Assembly (NCBI RefSeq): GCF_004379255.2
Contig: NC_056049.1
Span: 17,034,063 to 17,098,062 of the forward strand
Length of the DNA: 64,000 bases
Origin: Salvia splendens
Lineage: Eukaryota; Streptophyta; Magnoliopsida; Lamiales; Lamiaceae
Direction of reading: 5' to 3'
Below, piece after piece: positions 45,701 through 55,362 of the stretch. The translations under genes were made by a program, and so were the position numbers. Position 1 is the stretch's first letter. Each line of letters starts with the position of its first letter. The notes under the pieces were generated by a model. The model was not told the DNA's origin. It worked only from the letters and a program-made list of their open reading frames with translations, and made no database searches.

Positions 45701-48700
45701 AATAAATCACTCTTACTCTGATTTTACTTCACTCTTGTTCACAAAACACATCACTCATACTCGTATTTTACTCCACTCTTGTTCACAAAACAAATCACTC
45801 TTACTCTGATTTTACTTCACTCTTGTTAACAAAACACATCACTCTTATTCTGATTTTACTTCACTCTTGTTCACAAAACACATCACTCTTGCTCTGATTT
45901 TACTTCACTCTTGTTCTCAAAACACATCACTCTTACTCTAATTTAACTTCACTCTTCATCACAAAACACATCACTCTTATTCTTATTTTACTTCATTCTT
46001 AATCACCAAACACATCACTCATATTCTGATTTTACTTCAATCTTGTTCATAAAACACATCACTCTTACTCTTATTTTGTGAACAAGATTGAAGTAAAATC
46101 ACTCTTCACACTTCACTCTTAACTCTCCACTCTTTACTCTTTACTCTTACTCTGACATCACTCTTCACTCTTACTCTGATTTTACGTCACTCTTGTTTAC
46201 AAAACACATCACTCTTACTTTGATTTTACTCCACTCTTGTTTACAAAACGCATCACTCTTATGTTGATTTTACTTCAATGTTGATCACAAAACACATCAC
46301 TCTTATTGTGATTTTACTTCACTCTTGTTCACAATACACATCACTCCTACTCTGATTTTACTCAACTCTTGTTCACAAAACACATCACTCTTATTCTGAT
46401 TTTACTTCACTCTTGTTCACAAAACACATCACTCTTACTTGTATTTTATTCCACTCTTGTTCACAAAACACATCACTCTTACTCTGATTTTACTTCACTC
46501 TTGTTCACAAAACAGATCACTCTTACTGTGTTTTTACTTCACTCTTGTTCACAAAACACATCTCTCTTACTCTTATTTTACTTCACTATAGTTCACAAAA
46601 TACATCACTCTTACTCGTATTTTACTCCACTCTTGTTCACAAAACAAATCACTCTTATTCTGATTTTACCTCACTCGTGTTCACAAAACACATCACTCTT
46701 ACTCATATTTTACTCCACTCTTGTTCACAAAACACATCACTCTTACTCTGATTTTACTTCACTCTTGTTCAAAAAAACACATCACTCTTATTCTGATTTT
46801 ACAAAACACATCATTCTTACTCGTATTTTATTCCACTCTTGTTCACAAAACACATCACTCTTACTTTGATTTTACTTCACTCTTGTTCACAAAACAGATC
46901 ACTCTTACTGTGTTTTTACTTCACTCTTGTTCACAAAACACATCTCTCTTACTCTTATTTTTACTTCACTCTTGTTCACAAAACACATCTCTCTTACTCT
47001 TATTTTACTTCACTCTTGTTCACAAAATACATCACTCTTACTCGTATTTTACTCCACTCTTGTTCACAAAAGAAATCACTCTTATTCTGATTTTACCTCA
47101 CTCGTGTTCACAAAACACATCACTCTTACACATATTTTACTCCACTCTTGTTCACAAAACACATCACTCTTATTCTGATTTTACTTCACTCTTGTTCACA
47201 AAACACATCACTCTTACTCGTATTTTATTCCACTCTTGTTCAAAAAACACATCACTCTTACTCTGATTTTACTTCACTCTTGTTCACAAAACATATCACT
47301 CTTACTCTGTTTTTACTTCACTCTTGTTCACAAAACACATCACTCTTACTCAGATTTTACTTCACTCTTGTTCACAAAACACAACACCCTTACTCGTATT
47401 TTACTCCACTCTTGTTCACAAAATAAATCACTCTTACTCTGATTTTACTTCACTCTTGTTCACAAAACACATCACTCATACTCGTATTTTACTCCACTCT
47501 TGTTCAGAAAACAAATCACTCTTACTCTGATTTTACTTCACTCTTGTTAACAAAACACATCACTCTTATTCTGATTTTACTTCACTCTTGTTCACAAAAC
47601 ACATCACTCTTGCTCTGATTTTACTTCACTCTTGTTCTCAAAACACATCACTCTTACTTTAATTTAACTTCACTCTTCATCACAAAACACATCACTCTTA
47701 TTCTTATTTTACTTCATTCTTAATCACCAAACACATCACTCATATTCTGATTTTACTTCAATCTTGTTCATAAAACACATCACTCTTACTCTTATTTTGT
47801 GAACAAGATTGAAGTAAAATCACTCTTCACACTTCACTCTTCACTCTCCACTCTTTACTCTTTACTCTTTACTCTTACTCTGACATCACTCTTCACTCTT
47901 ACTCTGATTTTACGTCACTCTTGTTTACAAAACACATCACTCTTACTTTGATTTTACTCCACTCTTGTTTACAAAACGCATCACTCTTATGTTGATTTTA
48001 CTTCAATGTTGATCACAAAACACATCACTCTTATTGTGATTTTACTTCACTCTTGTTCACAATACACATCACTCCTACTCTGATTTTACTCAACTCTTGT
48101 TCACAAAACACATCACTCTTATTCTGATTTTACTTCACTCTTGTTCACAAAACACATCACTCTTACTTGTATTTTATTCCACTCTTGTTCACAAAACACA
48201 TCATTCTTACTCTGATTTTACTTCACTCTTGTTCACAAAACAGATCACTCTTACTGTGTTTTTACTTCACTCTTGTTCACAAAACACATCTCTCTTACTC
48301 TTATTTTACTTCACTATAGTTCACAAAATACATCACTCTTACTCGTATTTTACTCCACTCTTGTTCACAAAACAAATCACTCTTATTCTGATTTTACCTC
48401 ACTCGTGTTCACAAAACACATCACTCTTACTCATATTTTACTCCACTCTTGTTCACAAAACACATCACTCTTACTCTGATTTTACTTCACTCTTGTTCAA
48501 AAAAACACATCACTCTTATTCTGATTTTACAAAACACATCATTCTTACTCGTATTTTATTCCACTCTTGTTCACAAAACACATCACTCTTACTTTGATTT
48601 TACTTCACTCTTGTTCACAAAACAGATCACTCTTACTGTGTTTTTACTTCACTCTTGTTCACAAAACACATCTCTCTTACTCTTATTTTTACTTCACTCT

Positions 48701-48850
48701 TGTTCACAAAACACATCTCTCTTACTCTTATTTTACTTCACTCTTGTTCACAAAATACATCACTCTTACTCGTATTTTACTCCACTCTTGTTCACAAAAG
48801 AAATCACTCTTATTCTGATTTTACCTCACTCGTGTTCACAAAACACATCA
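42781..48850 (+). repeat. 1.6-1.7-kb higher-order units
   Basis: Inverted arms lie at 42,781, 44,383, 46,074 and 47,795 (spacings 1,602, 1,691, 1,721). Shared private variants mark common descent: CACAACACCCTTAC, TTAATCACCAAAC, and TTCAAAAAAACACATC with an extra A. Blocks 46,369-47,090 and 48,097-48,818 match at 1,728 bp; the 7-bp difference from the arm spacing is one additional heptamer just after 47,822. Confidence 0.85.
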
Positions 48851-49214
48851 CTCTTACTCATATTTTACTCCACTCTTGTTCACAAAACAAATCACTCTTA
48901 TTCTGATTTTACTTCACTCTTGTTCACAAAACACATCACTCTTACTCGTATTTTATTCCACTCTTGTTCACAAAACACATCACTCTTACTCTGATTTTAC
49001 TTCACTCTTGTTCACAAAACATATCACTCTTACTCTGTTTTTACTTCACTCTTGTTCACAAAACACATCACTCTTACTCTGATTTTACTTCACTCTTGTT
49101 TACAAAACACATCACTCTTATTCTGATTTTACTTCACTCTTGTTCACAAAACACATCACACCTACTCTGATTTTACTTCACTCTTGTTCACAAAACACAT
49201 CACTTTTACTCTTA

Positions 49215-51403
49215 TTTTGTGAACAAGATTGAAGTAAAATCACTATTCACACTTCACACTTCACACTTCACACTTCACACTTCACTCTTCACTCTTCACT
49301 CTTCACTCTTCACTCTTACTCTGATTTTACTTCACTCTTGTTCACAAAACATATCACTCTTACTCTGTTTTTAAATCACTCTTGTTCACAAAACACATCA
49401 CTCTTATTCTGATTTTACTTCACTCTTGTTCACAAAACACATCACTCTTACTCGTATTTTATTCCACTCTTGTTCACAAAACACATCACTCTTACTCTTA
49501 TTTTACTTCACTCTTGTTCACAAAACATATCACTCTTACTCTGATTTTACTTCACTCTTGTTAACAAAACACATCACTCTTATTCTGATTTTACTTCACT
49601 CTTGTTCACAAAACACATCACTCCTACTCTGATTTTACTTCACTCTTGTTCACAAAACACATCACTCTTACTCTGATTTTACTTCATTCTTGTTCTCAAA
49701 ACACATCACTCTTACTCTAATTTTACTTCACTCTTGATCACAAAACACATCACTCTTATTCTTATTTTACTTCATTCTTGTTCACAAAACACATCACTCA
49801 TATTCTGATTTTACTTCAATCTTGTTCATAAAACACATCACTCTTACTCTTATTTTGTGAACAAGATTGAAGTAAAATCACTCTTCACACTTCACTCTTC
49901 ACTCTTTACTCTTTACTCTTACTCTGACATCACTCTTCACTCTTACTCTGATTTTACGTCACTCTTGTTTACAAAACACATCACTCTTACTCTGATTTTA
50001 CTCCACTCTTGTTTACAAAACGCATCACTCTTATGTTGATTTTACTTCAATGTTGATCACATAACACATCACTCTTATTGTGATTTTACTTCACTCTTGT
50101 TCATAATACACATCACTCCTACTTTGATTTTACTCCACTCTTGTTCACAAAACACATCACTCTTATTCTGATTTTCCTTCACACTTGTTCACAAAACACA
50201 TCACTCTTACTCGTATTTTATTCCAGTCTTGTTCACAAAACACATCACTCTTACTCTGATTTTACTTTACTCTTGTTCACAAAACAGATCACTCTTACTG
50301 TGTTTTTACTTCACTCTTGTTCACAAAACACATCACTCTTACTCTGATTTTACTTCACTCTTGTTCATAAAACACATCACTCTTACTCTAATTTTACTTC
50401 ACTCTTGATCACAAAACACATCACTCTTATTCTTATTTTACTTCATTCTTGTTCACAAAACACATAACTCTTACTCTTGTTTTGTGAACAAGATTGAAGT
50501 AAAATCACTCTTTACACTTTACTCTTCACTCTTCACTCTTCACTCTTACTCTGACATCACTTTTCACTCTTACTCTGATTTTACGTCACTCTTGTTAATA
50601 AAACACATCACTCGTACTCTGATTTTACTCCACTCTTGTTTACAAAACGCATCACTTTTATGTTGATTTTACTTCAATGTTGATCACAAAACACATCACT
50701 CTTATTATGATTTTACTTCACTCTTGTTCACAAAACACATCACTCCTACTCTGATTTTACTTCACTCTTGTTCACAAAACACATCACTCTTACTCTAATT
50801 TTACTTCACTCTTGATCACAAAACATATCACTCTTATTCTTATTTTACTTCACTCTTGATCACAAAACACATCACTCTTACTCTTGTTTTGTGAACAAGA
50901 TTGAAGTAAAATCACTCTTCACACTTCACTCTTTACTCTTCACTCTTCACTCTTACTCTGACATCACTCTTCACTCTTACTCTGATTTTACGTCACTCTT
51001 GTTCACAAAACATATCACTCTTACTCTGATTTTACTCCACTCTTGTTTACAAAACGCTTCACTCTTATGTTGATTTTACTTCAATGTTGATCACAAAACA
51101 CTTCACTCTTATTCTGATTTTACTTCACTCTTGTTCACAAAATACAACACTTCTACTCTGATTTTACTCCACTCTTGTTCACAAATCACATCACGCTTAC
51201 TCTGATTTTACTTCACTCTTGTTCTCAAAACACATCACTCTTACTCTAATTTAACTTCACTCTTCATCTCAAAACACATCACTCTTATTCTTATTTTACT
51301 TCATTTTTGTTCACCAAACACATCACTCATCTTCTGATTTTACTTCAATCTTGTTCATAAAACACATCACTCTTACTCTTATTTTGTGAACAAGATTGAA
51401 GTA
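49215..51403 (+). repeat. Diverged right edge of the array
   Basis: Units shorten towards the edge (638, 627, 407 and 495 bp), carry fewer heptamers (the last three lengths are 44n + 11) and hold more private substitutions (TTCCTTCACAC, CACAAATCACATCACGC, AACGCTTCAC). This is what unequal exchange predicts for an array margin, where homogenisation is weakest. Confidence 0.85.
49241..49320 (+). repeat. Expanded heptamer microsatellite
   Basis: After the inverted arm at 49,215 the heptamer run is expanded into about five CACACTT-type units followed by about five CACTCTT units. Other heads carry a single CACACTT. The ACTCTGACAT interruption found in most heads is absent. Confidence 0.9.
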
Positions 51404-51446
51404 CTATAAATATATCCATAGAAACTACGGTTGTATAAATCACAAT
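51382..51446. other. Right boundary of the satellite array
   Basis: The last inverted arm begins at 51,382 and stops at 51,403 after GATTGAAGTA, where non-satellite sequence (CTATAAATATATCC) begins. The array therefore ends inside its own hairpin arm, not at a monomer edge. Only 43 bp of flank separate it from the solo LTR, the last five being the target duplication. Confidence 0.9.
51442..51446. repeat. Target-site duplication, left copy (ACAAT)
   Basis: These five bases immediately precede the TGTAACACC start of the LTR and match 54,170-54,174 exactly. Confidence 0.9.
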
Positions 51447-52009
51447 TGTAACACCCCGATTTTTCTACCATTTTTATTTGTTCTCGTAGTGACATCGTTT
51501 GTGCACATGAACATTTTTTTTCTTTGTTTCGATAGAAGGATATATCATTTTGGGCTTATACCAATTATTCTTTTCTACCCCCAATTTATTCAATTTTCCA
51601 AGCCCAATTCATTTTATTTGAAACTACTTTTTGAAGCCTAAATTTTGTAAAAGCCCAACATAAGACCATACAAGATATGTTTCAGCTCAAATCTCCCCAC
51701 GATTCCACGTTTTTCTTCAGTTCAATCAGTTCCACAAAATCTGGGAATATACTGCAATGATCCACGAGATTTTTTCGACGCATACCAATCTGCCCACGAC
51801 TCCATGATTCATCATATTCAATCAATTCCAAGAGAGGGGAAAGCCAGAAACAGAGAGAGAAACAACGCAGATCAGCTTTCTCGATCCATTTCTTCTCTAC
51901 ATCTGCTTCAATTCAGGGTAGATGTTGTTTTCTGGACATACACTGCTATAGTATTCATTGTCTGAATTTTGAGGACGGAAAATTTCTCAAGCACTGAAGT
52001 AAAGGTGCA

Positions 52010-52720
52010 GAATCGGGATGGGCAACCTGCGGAGCCTGAAACGGAGACGGAAGGAGGAGATGAGGGGGACGACGGTGCAGGCATCGGGTGCAAACTGCAC
52101 AGCAGCGGTGATGCGACGTTGACTGCACTGTGACAGCAACGGTGCCGGCGCTGGGTGCGAACAGCAACGTGACAGCAGCTCGCGGACAGCAGCTCGCGAA
52201 CAGTAGCAACGGTGGGAGGAAAGCAGCAACGGTGCCGGCGTTGGGTGCGAACAACACCGTGCAGCGGACAGCAGCTCGCGTCGGCAAATCAGTGAAGAAC
52301 AGTGGCGGTGGTACAATGTCGAGAAGCAGGCTGCGCAAGCTCCAGCAGCGAGGGAGACGGTGTGGTTCCGGCCGGAGCAGAGGTGGCGACGGGAAGAGCT
52401 AGCCAAGAATAGAGGAGAGTCGGCTGAACGGCGGTGACAGCGGGCCCAAAACAGCGGCGGTGCTTATGGCATACAAGAAAGAGTAGAACGAGGGAGAGGC
52501 CGGGAGAGTGAAGTGTGACGCCGAGCTGCCGCAAGCACTGCAGCAACAGCGGCTGTGACTATGTGAAACTGAGAGGCGACGGGCATACCACTACTCGTGG
52601 TGGTGGTGGAGCTAAATGACGGTACGACTGGAAGAACGAAGGCGTAGAGCTGAGAAACCGAGAGCTGGGAGACATGAGATGAGTGGATGCGAATGGCCGC
52701 CCGAGCTCGGGAATAATTGG
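52010..52720 (+). repeat. GC-rich, internally repetitive part of the solo LTR
   Basis: Base composition changes abruptly to GC-rich. GCAACGGTGCCGGCG occurs twice (about 52,137 and 52,224) and GACAGCAGCTCGCG three times (between about 52,170 and 52,280). The repeats give Ala/Gly/Arg/Ser-rich open frames on both strands, typical of composition rather than coding. Confidence 0.75.
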
Positions 52721-53197
52721 AAGAAGGAAAGCATGGACTCAAGGAAGAATTTTCTCCGCGAACAAAATTGGAGTCGAAGTAAGGAGCTCAAATTCAGAAA
52801 ATTTAACGAATGAGGTGGGCTTTCTAACTAAGTATTTTGTGGGCTTTCGAACTAAATACTTTCAAGAGCTTTAGTTTTAATATATTGATTCGAGCATCAT
52901 TTTATGTGACGAAATTCCTTTTAACTGAGATTGCAAGTATCATTAATTTTATTCGATGATGATGTGATTTATGTGCTTAAAGTGAAATAATTAAAGTGAA
53001 AGTGATGTTATGTGATATACGTGTTGATTTGTTGAGTGATTTGTGATTTGCTCGATTTGTTGATGTGATATGAGATGATGCTCAATCTTGATAGAGAAAA
53101 ATGATTTATGCTTCAAATAAGTTTTTGAGGAAAATAAAGTTTGCAAAGGGAATGTCATGCCATGCTTTTGTTTGAGAAATGCCTATCTGTTTGTTTA

Positions 53198-53550
53198 GCA
53201 AGGGAGTTGTCCCTACTAGACCTATTGAAATCAAATTCGGGTTTGACTATGAAGTGAGTTCCTACTCAGGCTAGTGTACACCACGTAGATCGTGCGCTAT
53301 CTCTTTGTGTTGGCCGGTCTAGTGACTTTGAATGTGGCCGCATTCCTTGTCATGTATGTTGAGATTGTTGAGATGATGTTGTTGAGGTTGTTGAGAACTT
53401 GAGATGATGATGTTGATGATTACTTAGTGGGGAGTGAGTCCCTACTATGAGTTTAATCGAATTCGGGTCCTAGCAAGGGTGCGTCCCTACTCGCACTAGT
53501 GTACACGATGTGGACCATGAGTCATCGTACGGGTTGGCCGGTTTTCGCGC
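53198..53550 (+). repeat. Two diverged direct repeats within the solo LTR
   Basis: About 53,198-53,325 and 53,430-53,550 share, in similar order, AATTCGGGT, TCCCTACT, CTAGTGTACAC and GTTGGCCGGT. They are probably an old tandem duplication in the LTR. Confidence 0.7.
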
Positions 53551-53788
53551 TCGTGGAAAGTGGTCCCCTTACACGGCACCGTAAAGAACAGATATGGCAG
53601 TTTCTTAAATAAATCAAGGAGAAATGATTGTGTTTTGAAATGATGAGGAAAAAGGATTTGAGGATGAGTTGAAAGTTTGTGTTTGAGATATTTTTAGTGT
53701 CTCGGGCCTTTTCAATATTAAAAACCCGAGGTCACTCAATGGAGGCATGATATAATTTATTTTTATAAAATTGTTTTGGCATTTGTTC

Positions 53789-53811
53789 ACTGAGTACATC
53801 AAGTACTCAGT
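53789..53811. promoter_or_regulatory. Short perfect hairpin near LTR 3' end
   Basis: ACTGAGTAC (53,789-53,797) pairs with GTACTCAGT (53,803-53,811) around a 5-nt loop. It lies shortly before the TATGTGCAGG segment. A role in RNA 3'-end formation is only a guess. Confidence 0.6.
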
Positions 53812-54169
53812 CATGCATGTGTTTTCCCTATGTGCAGGTTGAGCGGTGACGAGCGCGGTGGGTGTTGAGCATAAAAGTGAAGAATGTCTATCAAATGTCT
53901 AGAATATGTTGTGTCTTCATACATAGCATTATTCTACTCTCGAAATGCTTCCGCTAAATATTGTTTCTTTTGAGTTCGTGTATTGTTGAGATATTTTCAG
54001 TTGGAGTTGTTGATTGTTGAAATGATACTCTGATTTTATTCGAGCTATTCCCATTTGTTTTGAGCTATGGTCGAGTTGTGTTGTTTTCCCCCTTTCTTCC
54101 CCGCTTCTTTAACCCTTCCCTAGTCGCGATCAACCGTGTTTTCTATCCTTAGAAAATGCGGGCGTGACA

Positions 54170-54174
54170 ACAAT
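54170..54174. repeat. Target-site duplication, right copy (ACAAT)
   Basis: These five bases directly follow the terminal CA of the LTR and match 51,442-51,446. Confidence 0.9.
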
Positions 54175-54496
54175 ACACGAAAATATTGTATATTAAAATT
54201 AAGAAATAGTAGGAATGACTCACGGTCGGAACCTTGGTGTATAGCACCGGAAGTTTCGGTTGCATTTTTCTTCATACGTTCAAAAACTACAAAAAATTCA
54301 AATCTAAATTAGATCTAAAATCAAACCTACAAATAAATGTTAATCTATAGGAAATTTACTTTTCGAAAAATCTTTTTGATTTGTAGCCATTTGTTCGACG
54401 AAGCAGTTGATGTTGACGACTGGATACTGACGGCTACGGCGACGGCGACGACGGTGGCGATGGCTTGAATGCGGTCTAATCGGCGATGACGATGGC
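54175..54496. other. Unrecognised flank
   Basis: AT-rich sequence containing TCACGGTCGGAACCTTGGTG and then a GGCGACGACGG-type trinucleotide-rich stretch at 54,400-54,490. A minus-strand open frame of 67 codons (54,345-54,548) is rich in Val/Ala/Ser from that stretch. I see no homology or gene structure to support it. Confidence 0.5.
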
Positions 54497-54953
54497 GAAC
54501 AGAGAAGAGGAGAAAAGAGAAGAAGACACGTTTTTCAAATGAATTCAATTTTTCTCACCTAACTTGATTCTGGCGTTAATTCAATTGGCTATGCAATGAC
54601 CATAATACCCCTGCATTGTTATTATGGAGTAAATTTGTAATTGAGGGAACTAATTTTTCCTTAAATTCAAAAATTAATACTAGCCTTTGATTTTCTTAAT
54701 CTTGTGGCTATGATTTGTTCTCTAGTTATTTGGTTAAGGGACATTTACTTTACAATAACAAGGCGGGGGTATAATGGTTCCCTAGTTATTTGTTCTCTAG
54801 CTATGATTTGTTCTCTAGTTATTTGGTTAAGAGAAATTAGTTCCCTCAATCACAAATTTACTTTACAATAACAAGGCGGGGGTATAATGGTCATTGCATA
54901 GCTAAAATTAGGTTACGTCGATTATTCTTCTCTCTTCTCCTCTTCTCTGTTCT
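54497..54953. mobile_element. Foldback/MITE-like inverted-repeat element
   Basis: Inner arms 54,588-54,656 and 54,834-54,902 are reverse complements at about 90% over 69 bp, both beginning GCTATGCAATGACCAT. Outer arms 54,497-54,523 and 54,927-54,953 (GAACAGAGAAGAGGAGAA) pair at 26 of 27 positions; the sequence between outer and inner arms differs between the two sides. Inside, TATGATTTGTTCTCTAGTTA occurs twice (about 54,710 and 54,802) and TTTACTTTACAATAACAAGG twice (about 54,744 and 54,857), in direct orientation. There is no transposase. Long arms suggest a Mutator-like MITE or foldback element, but no convincing target duplication was found. Confidence 0.65.
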
Positions 54954-55362
54954 GGAAAATTGAAACCGATTTACCTCACCGGAATCGAGCTGAAAATCGT
55001 CCTAGCCATTATAACGTATAGGTTGGAGAGATGCGGAGGAGCATTTAGTCAGCGTTCTGAAACCAATTTTGGAGCGAATCGTGAGAAAATCATTGTTCTT
55101 ACTGATCTGTGGGAGATAGTAATTGAAAAGTGGTGTGTGGGAAGGGATTGTTCTTACTGATCTGTGGGAGGTAGTAATTGGAAAGTGGTGTGTGGGAAGG
55201 GAATCGGAAAATGGCTTTGTGGTGAATTAGGGATTGCATAATGGCAATTGGGAAAGAATTATTATTATCAACATTTCTTCTCTTCTTGAAATGGATCAAA
55301 GCTGATAGTAGTTTACATTTTGTTTTGATATTTTTTAAACATCACTTAAATAAAATCATATT
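54954..55362. other. Unrecognised region with a 55-bp tandem duplication
   Basis: The units 55,092-55,146 and 55,147-55,201 (ATTGTTCTTACTGATCTGTG and onward) differ at only a few positions. Short open frames on both strands follow this duplication and have no recognisable domain. A decayed satellite-like stretch (AAACATCACTTAAATAAAATC) at about 55,337 precedes the satellite cluster. Confidence 0.6.

Larger units (their letters stand above)
1..51403 (+). repeat. 44-bp tandem satellite array
   Basis: The same 44-bp monomer repeats head to tail from the first base to 51,403, about 1,100 copies. A typical copy starts TTTTACTTCACTCTTGTTCA and ends CATCACTCTTACTCTGA. Base count of this consensus is T17 A12 C13 G2, so the + strand is strongly pyrimidine-biased and nearly G-free. 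Recurrent variants include ACTCGTATTTTACTCC, ACTGTGTTTTTAC, TTGTTAACAAAAC and TTGATCACAAAAC types; these recur in fixed orders, which is what defines the higher-order repeats. The orientation is constant apart from 47 short inverted segments. The left edge lies outside the window. I do not recognise the family. Because 44 is not a multiple of 3, every frame is visited in turn and stop codons are rare, giving long meaningless open frames with a 44-residue peptide period. Centromeric, subtelomeric or interstitial location cannot be told from sequence alone. Confidence 0.98.
82..51403. repeat. 47 inverted-monomer hairpins in the array
   Basis: A reverse-orientation monomer fragment (TTTTGTGAACAAGATTGAAG, continuing to 28 nt) follows a forward copy of itself. 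Starts of the inverted arm: 82, 1302, 3628, 5934, 6678, 7664, 8408, 9658, 10292, 11563, 11801, 13095, 14389, 15023, 16294, 16532, 17817, 18837, 20387, 21945, 22880, 24262, 25556, 27114, 28672, 29966, 31612, 32334, 33056, 34262, 34984, 36190, 36910, 37632, 38837, 39559, 40765, 41487, 42781, 44383, 46074, 47795, 49215, 49853, 50480, 50887, 51382. In about 34 the forward arm carries CAATCTTGTTCATAAAA; in 11 it carries CACTCTTGTTCACAAAA. Both leave about one mismatch in 28 bp. The copies starting at 50480 and 50887 use a TTTTG-shifted spacer. The inverted arm itself encodes the CAATC variant, so the first class is probably the original partner. Confidence 0.95.
51447..54169 (+). mobile_element. 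Solo LTR, Ty3/gypsy (probably Tekay/Del chromovirus)
   Basis: The 2,723-bp segment opens with TGTAACACCCCGATTTTT, ends with GCGGGCGTGACA, and is bounded by a perfect 5-bp duplication ACAAT. No gag-pol, primer-binding site or second LTR is present, so this is a solo LTR left by LTR-LTR recombination. TGTAACACCCCG starts, GGCGTGACA ends and 5-bp duplications are, from general knowledge, usual for long plant chromovirus LTRs. Also LTR-like are the GCTAGTGTACAC-type repeats and the ACTGAGTAC hairpin followed by TATGTGCAGGTTGAG near the 3' end. The clade is inferred; the solo-LTR structure is seen. Open frames inside it (for example at 52,130-52,402) lie in a low-complexity GC-rich part and I do not call them genes. 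Confidence 0.88.

Noticed and set aside
1..51403. Plus-strand open frames with MFTKHITL-type repeats as a protein family
   Set aside because: They follow the DNA repeat in all three frames, overlap each other, and show no codon-level constraint; they result from a stop-poor 44-bp period.
1..51403. CRISPR array
   Set aside because: There are no distinct repeats with unique spacers; the whole 44-bp unit repeats, and the context is a plant genome.
51396..51641. 81-codon open frame at the array edge
   Set aside because: It spans the array end, the flank and the start of the solo LTR, so it cannot be a natural gene.
51908..52813. Open frames on both strands in the GC-rich part of the LTR
   Set aside because: They are Ala/Arg/Ser/Gly-rich products of short repeats inside an LTR, with frames open on both strands and no domain.
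54345..54548. Minus-strand 67-codon frame
   Set aside because: Its Val/Ala/Thr/Ser content derives from a GGCGAC trinucleotide-rich stretch; its start overlaps the outer arm of the inverted-repeat element.
54960..55299. Small genes on either strand after the inverted-repeat element
   Set aside because: The frames run through a recent 55-bp tandem duplication and show no recognisable motif.
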